Source of the DNA: Notospermus geniculatus
Lineage: Eukaryota > Nemertea > Pilidiophora > Heteronemertea > Lineidae
Direction: 5' to 3'
Assembly: GCA_002633025.1 (NCBI GenBank)
Contig: NMRB01001074.1
Location: 13,088 to 77,087, forward strand
Length of the DNA: 64,000 nt
The notes beneath the pieces were generated by a model that did not search any database, was not told where the DNA came from, and saw nothing but the letters and a program-made list of their open reading frames with translations. Shown here piece after piece: positions 37,290-50,328 of this stretch (position 1 is the stretch's first letter; each line of letters begins with the position of its first letter). Made by a program: the position numbers and the translations under genes.

Positions 37290-40200
37290 ATAATGCGAGC
37301 ATGGCAGAGTTTGGTTGCGCGAGACTAGGCTCCGACCACAGTCAGTAAGACTTGCCTCTGACACCCTTCCCAGGAGATTTTGGATGCCCCGAAGGCATAC
37401 ATCAATACAGACAGAATCAAAAGCACACCCGCATCAACTCAATTCAGATTCAGAACACCATCTACCACATTAACTATCCCTGTTACATGCCATTTCCAGG
37501 AACAAAACCCATCCCTCCACTAACACATCAGATAATACAACAATCTCACTGCATGATTTACAGCGATGGAAGATTAAAAAACGAACAACGACAATAACTC
37601 ACCGATTCCATGTATTATCTCCGACGGCCAGAAGTAAATAAAGAACTAACACAGGATATCATCATCTCACAATCTCCACCTGCAAATCAGAAACAAGCGT
37701 GTAATTATCAACCTCCCTCTTCCCCAATATTTCAACAATGTGGACGGATAGCTTCTTGGATTCCTTTTTCAATTTGCCGATATATCTCCAGCGAATGCTT
37801 CGGGCAAAATGGAGACAATTATTATTGGACTATGTGTCTTCCTCGTGTCCCTTAATTACCACGTTTAATCGTCCTGCATTTCGGGCAGAAACAATCAACA
37901 CCTCAAGACAGGCAACTATTAACAAAGGCGAGAATTGTGAAGATCTGACACTTCCTCCCATTGCAGGCCTGCAGCTGTTGAAAGACTGTGTGGCAACGGT
38001 GTCTGAATCCGACCATGCAGAAGTTGGGCCACAATCCACCCTCGGCTGACTTACTCAAATATCCTTCGGGCCAGTTCAGATGCACCTCGGCCACACCAAT
38101 CGGAAGCTCTTCCAAGAAAAGTTAGGACACAGTGCACATTACAGAACATTGCCCCATCCCCTCTTCCCCTTGCGTCCCAGCTACAATGAGTGTTACCTAA
38201 TGGATCTAAAAGTCCCCTCAGCAATGCAAATCTGGAAGGGCGAAAGAATGAACATTCTAAAACAGCACCCTCTGGGCATGGTGTCAACAAAGGTTGCTGA
38301 ATCCCTTCTAATGCATTCTCAACCTTGCTTGCCTTTACATGTAGCTTTAGGGCAGTCGTTTTTTCTTTAATCAGTTCTCCTCCATCAACACACCAACCAG
38401 GACAAAGGTTAGCCAAACCTTTCCTTTATAGCACCACATTCTCTCAAACATCAGGAGCTGAGTCACCAGATGATCACACCCCTTAAGATCACTCTACTCT
38501 GGAGATCCAACAGAATACTGATGACGGGAAGTTGTCAAGCTCTGACCTGACCTGCTCTGGAGGTTGCCCTTCAGAATGACTTGCAGTCATGGCACCACTG
38601 CCTCTTTCCCCAGTTTTGAACAGAAACTAACAAAACTTTATCTTTCCCACAGTTGAAATTAGATTCAACCTTTTTGTTACTCCATCTCAATTGTTGGCCA
38701 CACCTTCTAATTGCCACCTTAATAAACAGGTCTCCTGATTACTCCACAAAAAGTGATGTTAAGGTGAGGCCAACATCACCGCAAGGCAAGGAACACTTGG
38801 GTTTCATGCCATCTTGAAGCAATAACAACCACCTCTCCAATTCTCTCCACCCGATCCCACCTCTATCCGAAGTGAAGAGCAAAATTGCAAGTCAAGATAA
38901 ATTTCCGTTAGTAGAGGACAAAAAGGTGTGAGCATCTCGTTACCAGAGCGGCACACTTTGTTGGAGTTCAGAGAGAAGAGCACTGGTTCTATGACCGGAC
39001 AAGAAGATGGAGAAAGATGAGCCTTCACTTCCACCGATTCAACGGAGCTGGATAGTTTTTATTATTCACAGCAACAGGATGTGCCACTTGCTTCTTCCTC
39101 CTTAAACTTCTGATGGACAGAACTCGTACGATGGCAAAGAGGATGAGGACAGCAGCCTAAATCCCGAGGGAGAAGGGAAAGAATCCACAAGAAGGGAAAG
39201 CCAGGCGATAGGATGTTATACCTCGGTAGAACCAACACCAGCCTGGGATGGGTGCAAGCTGAAGATAAGAGGAGAACGAAAGGAGACTCCACAGCTCGCA
39301 GTCTCACATTCGTAGGCAAGAAGATGAAGGTACCCCCTCCCCCCTCCTCCCCAGCTCACAACAGATCGCACTTGTACAAAGACAAGAGCCTAGCTCGCAC
39401 CTCCTGTGAGTGTCATCAACCTAAACTCAACAGAGGTGATCACAGAAGACGACTTCCATTTGGATGAAGAGCTGACCGATCTCCGGCTGACATTAATATT
39501 TCAAGAACCTTGATGGGACACCCACACCGCCGCTCTCGTTATCAACACTGAATGACCTTCTCAACATCAAATCAGCTTTCAAAAAACACAGATAAAGCAT
39601 CAAAGACACAATCGCCCACAGCACAATCATTAAACTACAAAAGTGATAAACCACACCGAAGGCATTAATGTATGATAAAAAGGTCGTGTTTCATCCAAAG
39701 TCCTAAAACACAAACCCATACGTTCATCAAATGCGAAAAACCAAGGTAATACGGTCAAAGGTACAAGTTGCCCGAAGCCAACATGGGGGTAGTAAGGCAT
39801 CAAGCATGATGAAACTGTCTAAGGGAGGGAGCACTAGGTCTATGGCAGAGTTTTAAGATGTCTGAGGTGCTGCACCTTGCGTTGACAGGTGTCTAGGGAG
39901 AATGGATTACGCACTTCGAGACAGCACGCCATTGCCTCATTTCGTGACTGAGCTACCTCTTTTCGGATGACCCCCAGAGACTCTTTCCTCAGAATGATGC
40001 ACGAACACCTCAGAACATCAGTATGACCGCTGCGTAGCGAGAAAAATAGCCAATGTCATGAAGACACCAGGTTCTCAGATTCCAAAGAGAATTGATCTCA
40101 TAATCTTCACTGGTCCCTTGTTGCTGGAAGATCAGACACTGCAGCACGCCAACTCTCTGGAGGAATATCCATCGCTGGAGAAGGAAACACAAATGGTCAT

Positions 40201-40320
40201 CAATAACATCAACAACCTGCTCAAGTTAGAGATGAATATCAAGAGAGGGTGATGACAGGAACATTGAGGGTCGCCCCCAAAGATCAGTCCACTACCATGT
40301 CATTAGGATTTCGAACAGAC
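37290..40320. other. No gene recognised
   Basis: Several short open frames on both strands (for example 38051-38416 minus, 39213-39467 plus) lack homology and splice context. No repeat array is seen. Confidence 0.35.
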
Positions 40321-41158
40321 ACAGACACATGGTTTGCAGAATGGTCCACTGGGCTCAGTAATGGGAGGACACGCTTGTCTTGACATGTCTTCAGGGGTTG
40401 TCAGGTACAGGCGTGACAGGTCAGCGTGGGTGACAGGTCTATCGCTACGAGTTGAAAGAAGGGGCAAGGTGAACAACCAATATCAGCAGTGTGGCGTGAA
40501 ATGGTTTGCTCGGCTCATGCCACTTCCATCTTCAGATCCTGGAACTGATAGAAGGAGCTGAGCTAGTGGCAAAGATGGTAGATGATGGTCCATGGCCAAG
40601 TTAGCGTTTGAACAGTGACTTGAGACATAAATGCCAATATGTTGGTCTGTTAGGCTCAGGAGCACAAGCTGTCCCTTGTCCTGTGGGAGGGATGGATGGA
40701 GAGAGGGTCCACCATTCATGCCATTTGTCGGTACCTGCNCACAGACACATGGTTTGCAGAATGGTCCACTGGGCTCAGTAATGGGAGGACACACTTGTCT
40801 TGACATGTCTTCAGGGGTTGTCAGGTACAGGCGTGACAGGTCAGCGTGGGTGACAGGTCTATCGCTACGAGTTGAAAGAAGGGGCAAGGTGAACAACCAT
40901 ATCAGCAGTGTGGCGTGAAATGGTTTGCTCGGCTCATGCCACTTCCATCTTCAGATCCTCTCACTGATAGAAGGAGCTGAGCTCGTGGCAAAGATGGTAG
41001 ATGACGGTCCATGGCCAAGCTAGCGTTTGAACAATGACTTGAGACATAATGCCAATATGTTGGTCTGTTAGGCTCAGGAGCACAAGCTGTCCCTTGAGTG
41101 TGGGAGGGATGGCTGCAGAGAGGGGCCACCATTCATGCCATTTGTTGTCAGTACTTGC
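40321..41158. repeat. 420-bp direct duplication joined by a single N
   Basis: 40321-40738 and 40741-41158 are almost identical, each beginning ACAGACACATGGTTTGCAGA. A lone N at 40739 marks the join, so the duplication may be an assembly product. Confidence 0.93.
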
Positions 41159-41169
41159 ATTCCTCTCCG

Positions 41170-41312
41170 CCATTCAACAAAGGGCCCATCATTGAATGCC
41201 GCAGACAGAGCTGGGACTTGAGCCCCAAAACCAAACTGGCTGCTTGTGGCAGCCCTGAGTTGTCTTGAGCTGAGCCGAGCGCACCAACCACTGGACCACT
41301 GGGCCTGGACAG
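41170..41312 (-). mobile_element. tRNA-like SINE head (minus strand)
   Basis: In complement it reads GGCCCAGTGGTCCAGTGGTT, an A-box-like start, and later GGGGCTCAAGTCCCAGCTC, a B-box-like block about 60 bp further on. The spacing is longer than in a tRNA, so this is a decayed SINE. Confidence 0.45.
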
Positions 41313-41948
41313 ACTGCCCATACAATTGGAATCAGGGACGCATCCTATTCCATCCCTGCCAACACCCAAGAGACATACTGATAGTAACACAGTCCAAGAA
41401 CTTGTACAAATTAAGAATTACCCATTGTGATTCAGCCAGCATTCCATCAGGCACTGAGGACCAACTTCAGATTGTGTTGTATAGCCACAAATTTGTCTTC
41501 TATTGATATATTATGGATGAGTTTGTCCACCACTTGTTCAGGATGTAGTACACCGACAACGAAACGAGCCCCTCGTTGAATATCAATCAGAGAACATCAA
41601 GATGGTCATTGATGGAACGAAAGCCACATCTCCTCAAGGACCAATCAATTATGGCTGGTTACGAGCATCATGCAAGGCAACGACACCATCCTAACAATCA
41701 GAAGAATTATCAGGACAATACTGTGCACATCACCATCTTCAAGAAGAATCCCCAAGGCTTTTCTAGCCTGAAACAGTCAAAACTTGAATCCACTGAACTG
41801 AGAATGGTGATGCCTTTCCTTAAGGACCAGTAGGCTTGTCGGCCTCTCTCTTTAAAGTTCTTTTCAACTTTCCCGCAAGGTAATTGGCTGCTATCGGACT
41901 TGTGCCAGTACTTAGCCTTAGATGGGGTTTACCATCCGCTTGTTGGCC

Positions 41949-42405
41949 CTATATCTTGGACATCCTTTGGAAAAAAGGTCCGGGGCAGTTTGTATTCTTT
42001 GCAACATTCTGGAGAACCAATGGGACAATGTCGCGGAATGACACATCAACTAGGAAACCTGAACTGAAGTGTTGGAAATCAAGTCGGATATCTTTATCAG
42101 CAGCAACCTGGCGTAGCAACGACAAGCTGCAGCAACACATCACCGGCATGAAGGCAGAAAGGTGGAACTGGAAGTAAATCTCATGATGATCATCAATCAA
42201 AGTGTAGTAGTAGGAGAAAGCATTCTCCGGGTGACCATACATCAAACGGACCGCTGGGAAACAAGTGGCCTCTCAGTGACTCAATCAATGCTACAGCATT
42301 CTCCACCAACACAAGAAAGTTTGTGGCTCTAGCGATTTGTGGCATTGGTGCCGTAGCCCGCAAGTGCAGTGTGCGGATGCTGTTTTCCAACATCATTTCC
42401 AGCAT
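41949..42405 (-). CDS. Unidentified coding-like fragment, frame broken once
   Basis: Two overlapping minus-strand open frames (42405-42193, then 42245-41949) could form one protein if a single frame change is allowed near 42240. The second, 98 codons, reads HPENAFSYYYTLIDDHHEIY, then FQFHLSAFMPV, and RDIVPLVLQNVAKN, and ends in TAG. It looks protein-like but matches no family I know. Pseudogene, transposon fragment and chance all remain possible. Confidence 0.25.
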
Positions 42406-42419
42406 ATCATGTCTTGTGG

Positions 42420-44110
42420 CTGACGCACCTTAAAGTACAACGCTTCTGATGTCTTTTTATATCCAAGAGAGGGAAATTCCACCGGTCTATGTGAATTGCA
42501 GTATGCTGAGATCAATCAACAAAACACAAGTGATTACCTTTGCTCTATATGAATAATCACTAGAATGTGAAAGTTCATACACGAAGAAATCAGCACGAGC
42601 AACTATCTCTTTGACACCGTGATTCATCAATCAAAGTTGATGTGTTAGCACATCCAAAAATATAACAACTAGTCCTAGCCTACTATTTTCATAATCAGTG
42701 ATGCCACCCTGTTATTTACTGCTAGAAATGTTTTGCGTAATAATAATACAAGAATTCCTTTTTATTCTTCCATGCTACGAGCAAGTTGTTCATGTTGATA
42801 TGCAGAGTTTAATACAATATTGTAAATTGTAAAGAAACTGAAGTGTTACGCTGGGGATTTTGAACCAGAGAACTTCTGCATATTAGTCCAACTCTTCCCC
42901 CTGAGTCCCAAATGCTGGGCTAGTAAAATCATTTTGTCCTGTTTGAACATGATCTAGTATGGATTTTCAACAGTAACAAAAGAAGAAGATTCAAGGTGGC
43001 TGCTTTGGCAGCCATATTGGATCTAGGAGCAGCTCATTTGAGGAACAATGGCAGCCTTTTTCAACTTACTTAAGAGAGAAGTAGGCACCCAATGGACAGA
43101 ATTTCAAAACGATCTCTGCTGTCAAAGAAGAGTGCAACTGCAGAAAAATGCTATTGAAACATTCTATAGCCTCTTTTAGGGCCAAAGTATAGACCACTGT
43201 AACCTTTTCTGGTAAGAAATCTGAGTCATCATCAGGTCTGCTGCAGTCGTGATGTCCCTTCCCATCAAATTCCATCTCCGCCACACATCTCGCTGGTTTT
43301 GAATGCTGTGATTTTCACGGAAGAGAAAACAGTCTTACGCCTCATTTAACATTACATATTTCATGAGACCGGGTCACCAAATAAAGGCGTCCAAGCGTAA
43401 CATCCTGGCAGAACCTGATTTCTTTTTTATTGGATATATTGCTGGAAAAATCCTCTTTTATCCACCAAATGTTATTAGACGCGATCAATTGAAATTTGTC
43501 CGATTACTCCAAAGCTGCGGGAATTTTTTTTCAAAACCGGCAAAGGAAATAATCTGTTTTCTTCTGTAAAGAAATTTCGCGTTGCTTTGTGAAATAATGA
43601 AACCAATTTCATTCAGTTGGCTCCAGTTTATTAACGCAAACATTTCCTCCCGGAGCAAAACACAACTTTCTGATGTCTCATTTGATTTGCCAGACTTCGT
43701 GAATCGTCCTAATGCCTCAAATATTTGATTTCGCCACTGGATACACTTTCCTTGCCGGGGACACTTTGTCATCTTTCAGAAGTCATCAACTCATTTCTTT
43801 CACATATTTCATTTTACATCTTGTTTTTTCACATCCTATTAGCTGTTCTTCGGTTTCCTACTGAACTGAAGCCAATCTGAGACAAGCTCCAAATGAGGGA
43901 TGCTTTTTCATCCAGAGGCAGAGCATCGAAGTTTTATGGATGAACTGCTTTTATTCAGCACAACAGGGATCAGGGGCTCTGCCAGAGGGTATGTTGGCAT
44001 GGAATTCATGTCCGTATCATCAAGGACTATGGACAAGGGTATGAAGTAGGACTCCATGCCCTCAAAATTCAGACGCCTGCAAATCCTTTCTTATGCGTTC
44101 TAGGTGAAAA
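42420..44110. other. AT-rich sequence, nothing recognised
   Basis: No exon, RNA gene or repeat structure is apparent. Confidence 0.4.
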
Positions 44111-44118
44111 AGTACTCT

Positions 44119-44422
44119 GGTGGAGGGATTGCCCATTGCTGGTATTTGCATACCCTGAGTTATTTTGTCTGGCGGAGACCCTCGGGATGCCCATACGGCG
44201 GGTCCTGAACGACAGCAACGTTGTAGGACATCAACCATCCTAGATGATTAACATGGCCTCCTCTTGAAATTGTGGGGAGGGATCGCTCGTTGCTGGTATT
44301 TTCATACCCTGAATTATTTTGTGTGGTGGCACTTAGGGATGCCCATACGGCGGGTCCTGAACGACAGCAACATTGTAGGACGGCAACCATCCTAGATGAT
44401 TAACATGGCCTCCTCTTGAAAT
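44119..44422. repeat. 150-bp direct duplication
   Basis: Copies 44119-44269 and 44270-44422 share GGATGCCCATACGGCGGGTC, CTGAACGACAGCAAC and CATCCTAGATGATTAACATG with few differences. Confidence 0.93.
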
Positions 44423-44724
44423 ATTTATTCAAGTTAATGCAGCACAGCAGCTAATAGTATCCACTTGCTCGTTATCCCGGATAGGTCGAGCGGGAATCGA
44501 TGTCATGGCAGAACAATATTTTTACTATATTATGCAATCAAATGTTCTTGGCCAATCATGTGCAGCAGATTGCATCATGTGATCATAGGATGTCACATCG
44601 TATCGGACACTCAATCATCGTATCGGATCCTAAAACCTCGTATCGGACAGCCCTCCTAGTTTCAGCCAATCAGAGCATAGGCCTGTTGTTATAGTTGCTA
44701 GGCAATTTACATAATATAGCAAAG

Positions 44725-44855
44725 AGTGGATGGCAGGTCGTCCAATATGGATTTTTGTTGGATGAAGAAAAGTTATATCGGACTCGGCTTCGCCTCGTCC
44801 GATATAACTTTTCTTCATCCAACAAAAATCCATATTGGACTCCCTACCATCCACT
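44725..44855. mobile_element. Hairpin MITE with perfect 43-bp arms
   Basis: 44741-44783 (TCCAATATGGATTTTTGTTG...) is the exact reverse complement of 44797-44839, around a 13-bp spacer containing GGCTTCGCC. Imperfect pairing extends to 44725 and 44855. Confidence 0.95.
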
Positions 44856-45359
44856 ATTTGTATAATGGCGGCACTAAGAAAGTAGATTTTGCCAGCTTAG
44901 TTTAATCAATTATGAATATACTTCTAACGGTAGGCAAACAAATGGAATGAGATTAGTGGAATTGCATTGATTGTGTTTTCGCTGATGTAATATTTGGTTA
45001 GACTCTGTGGCATGAAAGCAGAGATGGAGACAAGGAGAGGAGTCAAGTGACCTTCATGGAGGTGATCGCGAAGTTGAAGCTTTTGTGTCAGTAACCTCAT
45101 CGCCGTTGCTCACGTTACCTGAGCCTCCATTTCATTACCTCAATCACGAGACAGAATCCACACTGTGAGTTGATGAAGCCAGTTATCACGCTAATACATG
45201 TAGGCCAACAAACAACATCCATCAGGGTAGACAGGAACAGTATCCGCCGCCAGTTACAGCGACAATTTATAGAACAACCTTTTGCCTTTCGTCTAACCAA
45301 AGTAGTTGCTCCCGCAGTCAAAATGCTGCTGGTGGTAAATGGGTATTTAAAGAGGCTCA

Positions 45360-45725
45360 GGTTGAGGGAAGGATTCCAACCTGGGTGAAGTGAAATCTCA
45401 GGTGGTTTGACATGAGCTAAGATACTCCAATGGGGGAAGGACTGTCTAGGTCGTTGAGGGAAGGGCTTGGACTTAAGTGACACATTGCAAGTGGTTCGAC
45501 CCGGGGGAAGTGGCTTCAGTTGAGGGAAGGAGTCTGATTTGAGTGACACCTCCAGGTGTTTTGGCTTGGAAGTGGCTTCAGTTGAGGGAAGGAGTCTTCT
45601 GATTTGAGTGACACCTCCAGGTGCTTTGGCTTGGGGGAAGTAGCTTCAGTTGGGGGAAGGAGTCTGATTTGAGTGACACCTCCAAGTGGTTCGAGCTGGG
45701 GGAAGTGGGTACAGTTGAGTGAAAG
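45360..45725. repeat. Minisatellite, about 65-bp unit
   Basis: Repeated AGTTGAGGGAAGGAGTCTGA, TTTGAGTGACACCTCCAGGT and GGCTTGGGGGAAGTGG blocks, about five variable copies. Confidence 0.88.
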
Positions 45726-47696
45726 ACTCAAGCTTGACTGAAATGAAATCTGGATGGTTTGACGGAGACCCAAACCAACGTCACCATGTTTACCATTTGA
45801 GTTGGCATCGGCTCCACAATGCTGGAGACCTGCCTAAGGGTCGTCGACGAGAGAGACATCAGGATGGTTCCATCAGCAGCATCGGCAACAAACCTTGTAC
45901 CTCAGTGAAAAGGGCCACAGCATGGCCCCGTCATCCAACAGACAGAAAGACCATCCATCCATAATCCGTATCTGCCTTCCGATCTGAACCAGGACCACTT
46001 ACAAATCCAGAGAGTGGAAACGATTTGCTTGCTAAGTGTTCACTGAACGCCAGCTCAACATGGAGCAAAATAAACATGACTGTTTACCAACAAATTGTGT
46101 ATTTAACCTCACAAACACCGTGCTCATATGAAATATCAATGAGAGGAGATTAATGCCATAACCAATACTGCGTCGATGGCCTGAGAGGAGGAAATATCCA
46201 ACTATTGCCATTAGTGCACTAATCCATACTTAGAGGAAAGGACACGAGGGATCGACAGGGATCGAGTCTGAGGAAGGAGCATGACGAGGTTACTTATGAG
46301 CCGTCGACAAACGTCAAGGATCAGATGTCGCTGACACGGGTGGAGGTGAAGAATAATAAGTAGACATGATAAAAAGAAGGTATCTGGATCAAGACATGAG
46401 TTAAACGAATCTTTCACGAACAACTTGCAGCTCATGAGCCATCACAGCCTCATGGTTGTCACGTTAGAGGAACCGTGATACTAGATGTTACTGCATCTGC
46501 TTAGCAAGCGGCAGGTCCCCTCGAATACAACCCCGGCCGGGACATTTGAGATTGACCATTCCTGGCTCTTCACATCCGTTGCATGGGACAGTAAGCCATG
46601 GTGCCTGTCATGCCTGTACCTTGAGCCTTTGCAAAGCAAGTAAAAGACCCATCCAAGTGCGGGATAAGAGTAGCTTGAGATGGTGGCTTCCACACTTACC
46701 AGGACCAATAATGCTTCAACCCTGATGGACAAATCCAATATAATACATGTACTTCAGACTTGGAACTCGTAAGACATTGTCCACGTCGTGTCGGCATCAG
46801 AATTGCAGAGGCTGGGTCATCGTCATTCTGAATGTACTTATCATCTTGTAGAATCTAACGCCCGACACTAAAAGTGTTGACATCAGGCGAGTTTTTCCTC
46901 CTCACCTAAAACACTGGTATGCACACCAGACAGTTTTAGAATCTCTTCAATAGTTAGATCTACACTGTATCTTCTTTATCGATCCAGCCACATGGTCGTT
47001 TCACATCGCTCAATTTTCAACGCCGGCGATAAAAATCAGCGGAATGTCATCACTTTCTTGTCTTGTCTTATGTTATCTTGTACTCGGATGATGGCCTAGC
47101 AATATCAGAACAACGGCTGTGAGGCAAAACCAACACAATCTGTACCAGCGATGTCGGATTGTTTCTTGCAGTTGTCCTGCAGCAGTGCAATATCCTGAAA
47201 TTCCACCCTGTACAGTGTGGAACCAACCAACGTCAAGAATAAGCTGGGACGCACAGCAGAAGATCTCCAGTGGACGGCAACTTTTGCCGAACAACATGTT
47301 TGATGGTCGCGACTGTGACTGTATGCATGAGGAAGAACAACCTGTCTACTCTTCTTCACTGCCTGCCTTCAGAGGATGGTTCCAAGTGATCTTCTCAGAA
47401 CTGCCTCGAATTTGAAGCTAGCAACAAGTCCAAGCCTGGCATGAGTGGGTTAGAGACTTCAACGACTTCAAACATCCTTGTGAGCACCATTGGATGGTGA
47501 TGTTGCTGACCAAAACTTCTTTCCATGGGCATCTACCTTCCTGTTGTTTTCATGTGATGTGAGTATGTGCAAGGCAACCCAAGGATGGGAAGATCGCCTT
47601 CACTCAGTAGGATCAGCCTCGTCTAGCATGCAGAAGGTTCCATGTCAGGACTTCAGCACTCACAAGCTTTGGGCTCAAAACTTGCTCCACATCATA

Positions 47697-47726
47697 GGGT
47701 TAGGGTTGGGGTTGGGGTTAGGGTTA
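47697..47726 (+). repeat. Short telomere-like run
   Basis: AGGGTTAGGGTTGGGGTTGG continues to GGTTAGGGTTA: about five TTAGGG/TTGGGG units. The same run is at 51774-51804 in copy B. Too short to be a real telomere. Confidence 0.85.
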
Positions 47727-48275
47727 CCGTTCTCGTGCTCTACATGTATCTGTGGGCAATCGTTTGCGTCGCTGCTCAAGGTGCCACCCGTAAGGAAGCC
47801 AACAATGTGCATTGCCCATTAAGATTCAACTCTCAGGAGAAACTATCACGTGGACAGAGGAGTACCTTTATTCTAGAGGAGGCGGTTCTCTGACCCGCCG
47901 TCCTCTAGTGCCGGCAGCCACTAAATCAAACTCAACTCCATTTCAAGCAATTTTCTTCTCCAAGTATTTTGATTAAAGAGAATTAAACATCGATCGTGCC
48001 TCATCAATTAGTCATGCCCTCAGCACTCTCGAGATTATTCTCATGATTAATTTGACCCACAAGATTAATTTCCATTTCAAAAAGCTTGATAGTCTAAGCT
48101 CGCAGAAATTGTTTGCAAATTTTCATAATAGCGGCAGCCAATAATTACATACGCACGTTCATTAAAATTTGATCGACTACAATACAATTTACTCTAAATT
48201 TGATTTAAATATCTTCCTTTAATTGGCCTCTTTACTCAACTCCCACGCCAAAATTCAGGGGCATTTGGATTCAAG

Positions 48276-48289
48276 GTTGCCATGGTAAC
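48276..48289. promoter_or_regulatory. RFX-type X-box (copy A)
   Basis: GTTGCCATGGTAAC is a perfect palindromic X-box matching the known RFX consensus GTNRCC/RGYAAC. It ends an AT-rich block (about 47930-48360) that is almost identical in copy B. No gene promoter is identified next to it. Confidence 0.5.
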
Positions 48290-49515
48290 CACCGCATCCA
48301 ATTGGGGACTGAGAGTAATGAGGGATTTACAAATTTAGGGAGCTGCTATGTCACATTTGTGGGTAAAATCTGAATGACTCGATGTTTGAATGGAGGCAAG
48401 GGAGAAGTCGCTCCTGATGGTATGGGCGACCAGTGACAATATGAAATGTTTCTGCCACAGGCTGCAACCATCCTAAAAAATATCTGGGGTAGCATGTCGA
48501 ATGCAAGTCTTACCAACTCCTTGTTGCAGTCAGAGCCTAGTGTAGATGGCAGCACCGATGATAAGCCAGAATGGGCTGGAACATGCGATCCACCTTAATC
48601 TCTATCAATGAGAAAACAAATATGTCGACGTAGAAGGCTGCACCACACCCAGTGAAATGAAACTGTGTTATTTAAATCACTAAGTTTCAATTCATACGAA
48701 CGTTCGAAGCCACAGCTGACAGACCTAGATCAACTGCGAATGTCTACATCATAAGAGAATATGGACCGATGACATGATATTCAGAATACATATCGGTGCA
48801 GAAAAATGGATATGAAAATCTATGATACCAAATGTCAGCGGCAGTGAGGCATTCTGGTTCAATATCTGAGAGTATATTTATTTACTGCCCCTTCATGCCA
48901 TGAAACAAGCGGCACGGATATCCAGATCAATACACACGTCGGTTAGAAAAGAAACAAGACAATAGACTGCAATACCGGTAAAATTCTTTCTAGTTCTTAT
49001 TCATACCGCCAAATATCAACTGCTTTCATTGTGCTCAACGCACAGCTTCCATTTTCATTTTTCTCCAAGCAACGTTCGCGCCATAAAAACAAATTTACAC
49101 ATAAGATAGACCGGGAGCCCAGGGGGGTCAGGGTAGCTGGAAAGGTTACCAATTTTCTGGTACCCTACAGTATTGCATGTCCATCCCTGAGTATAGAACT
49201 GGTCGTCTGGCGTGAAAGCAGTGGTGGGTGTGGGAGATATAGCGCTTTGAAGTTTTGGTACTGACTTTATCATTGGACTGGTGGACTCGGCTTTGTACAG
49301 GGGCAGGGGGAACAATGTACAGCTAACTTATGAACGGATGGATTTAGACCCTATAAATGTATTACCAACAGATAGAAACATGGTGCCTCTGAGTCTGCCA
49401 AGTATGTTCTTAATTGATTTTGGCAAGTGGAAATCACTTTTTGGGCTATTTGGTCCCATTTTGTGTTATTTTACGTTAAAACTGCAATTTCCTATTATGT
49501 AACAACTGAAAATAN

Positions 49516-50328
49516 NNNNNNNNNNNNNNNNNNNNNNNNNNNNNNNNNNNNNNNNNNNNNNNNNNNNNNNNNNNNNNNNNNNNNNNNNNNNNNNNNNNNN
49601 NNNNNNNNNNNNNNNNNNNNNNNNNNNNNNNNNNNNNNNNNNNNNNNNNNNNNNNNNNNNNNNNNNNNNNNNNNNNNNNNNNNNNNNNNNNNNNNNNNNN
49701 NNNNNNNNNNNNNNNNNNNNNNNNNNNNNNNNNNNNNNNNNNNNNNNNNNNNNNNNNNNNNNNNNNNNNNNNNNNNNNNNNNNNNNNNNNNNNNNNNNNN
49801 NNNNNNNNNNNNNNNNNNNNNNNNNNNNNNNNNNNNNNNNNNNNNNNNNNNNNNNNNNNNNNNNNNNNNNNNNNNNNNNNNNNNNNNNNNNNNNNNNNNN
49901 NNNNNNNNNNNNNNNNNNNNNNNNNNNNNNNNNNNNNNNNNNNNNNNNNNNNNNNNNNNNNNNNNNNNNNNNNNNNNNNNNNNNNNNNNNNNNNNNNNNN
50001 NNNNNNNNNNNNNNNNNNNNNNNNNNNNNNNNNNNNNNNNNNNNNNNNNNNNNNNNNNNNNNNNNNNNNNNNNNNNNNNNNNNNNNNNNNNNNNNNNNNN
50101 NNNNNNNNNNNNNNNNNNNNNNNNNNNNNNNNNNNNNNNNNNNNNNNNNNNNNNNNNNNNNNNNNNNNNNNNNNNNNNNNNNNNNNNNNNNNNNNNNNNN
50201 NNNNNNNNNNNNNNNNNNNNNNNNNNNNNNNNNNNNNNNNNNNNNNNNNNNNNNNNNNNNNNNNNNNNNNNNNNNNNNNNNNNNNNNNNNNNNNNNNNNN
50301 NNNNNNNNNNNNNNNNNNNNNNNNNNNN
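49516..50328. other. Assembly gap (813 Ns)
   Basis: The gap lies directly before copy B of the 2.8-kb duplication, so the left end of copy B is unknown. Confidence 0.99.

Larger units (their letters stand above)
46283..49108. repeat. 2.8-kb duplicated block, copy A
   Basis: Collinear with 50329-53191, from ACGAGGTTACTTATGAGCCG to ACAAATTTACACATAAG. Differences are scattered substitutions and small indels. No gene is recognised inside; shared open frames are short and unmatched. Confidence 0.96.
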
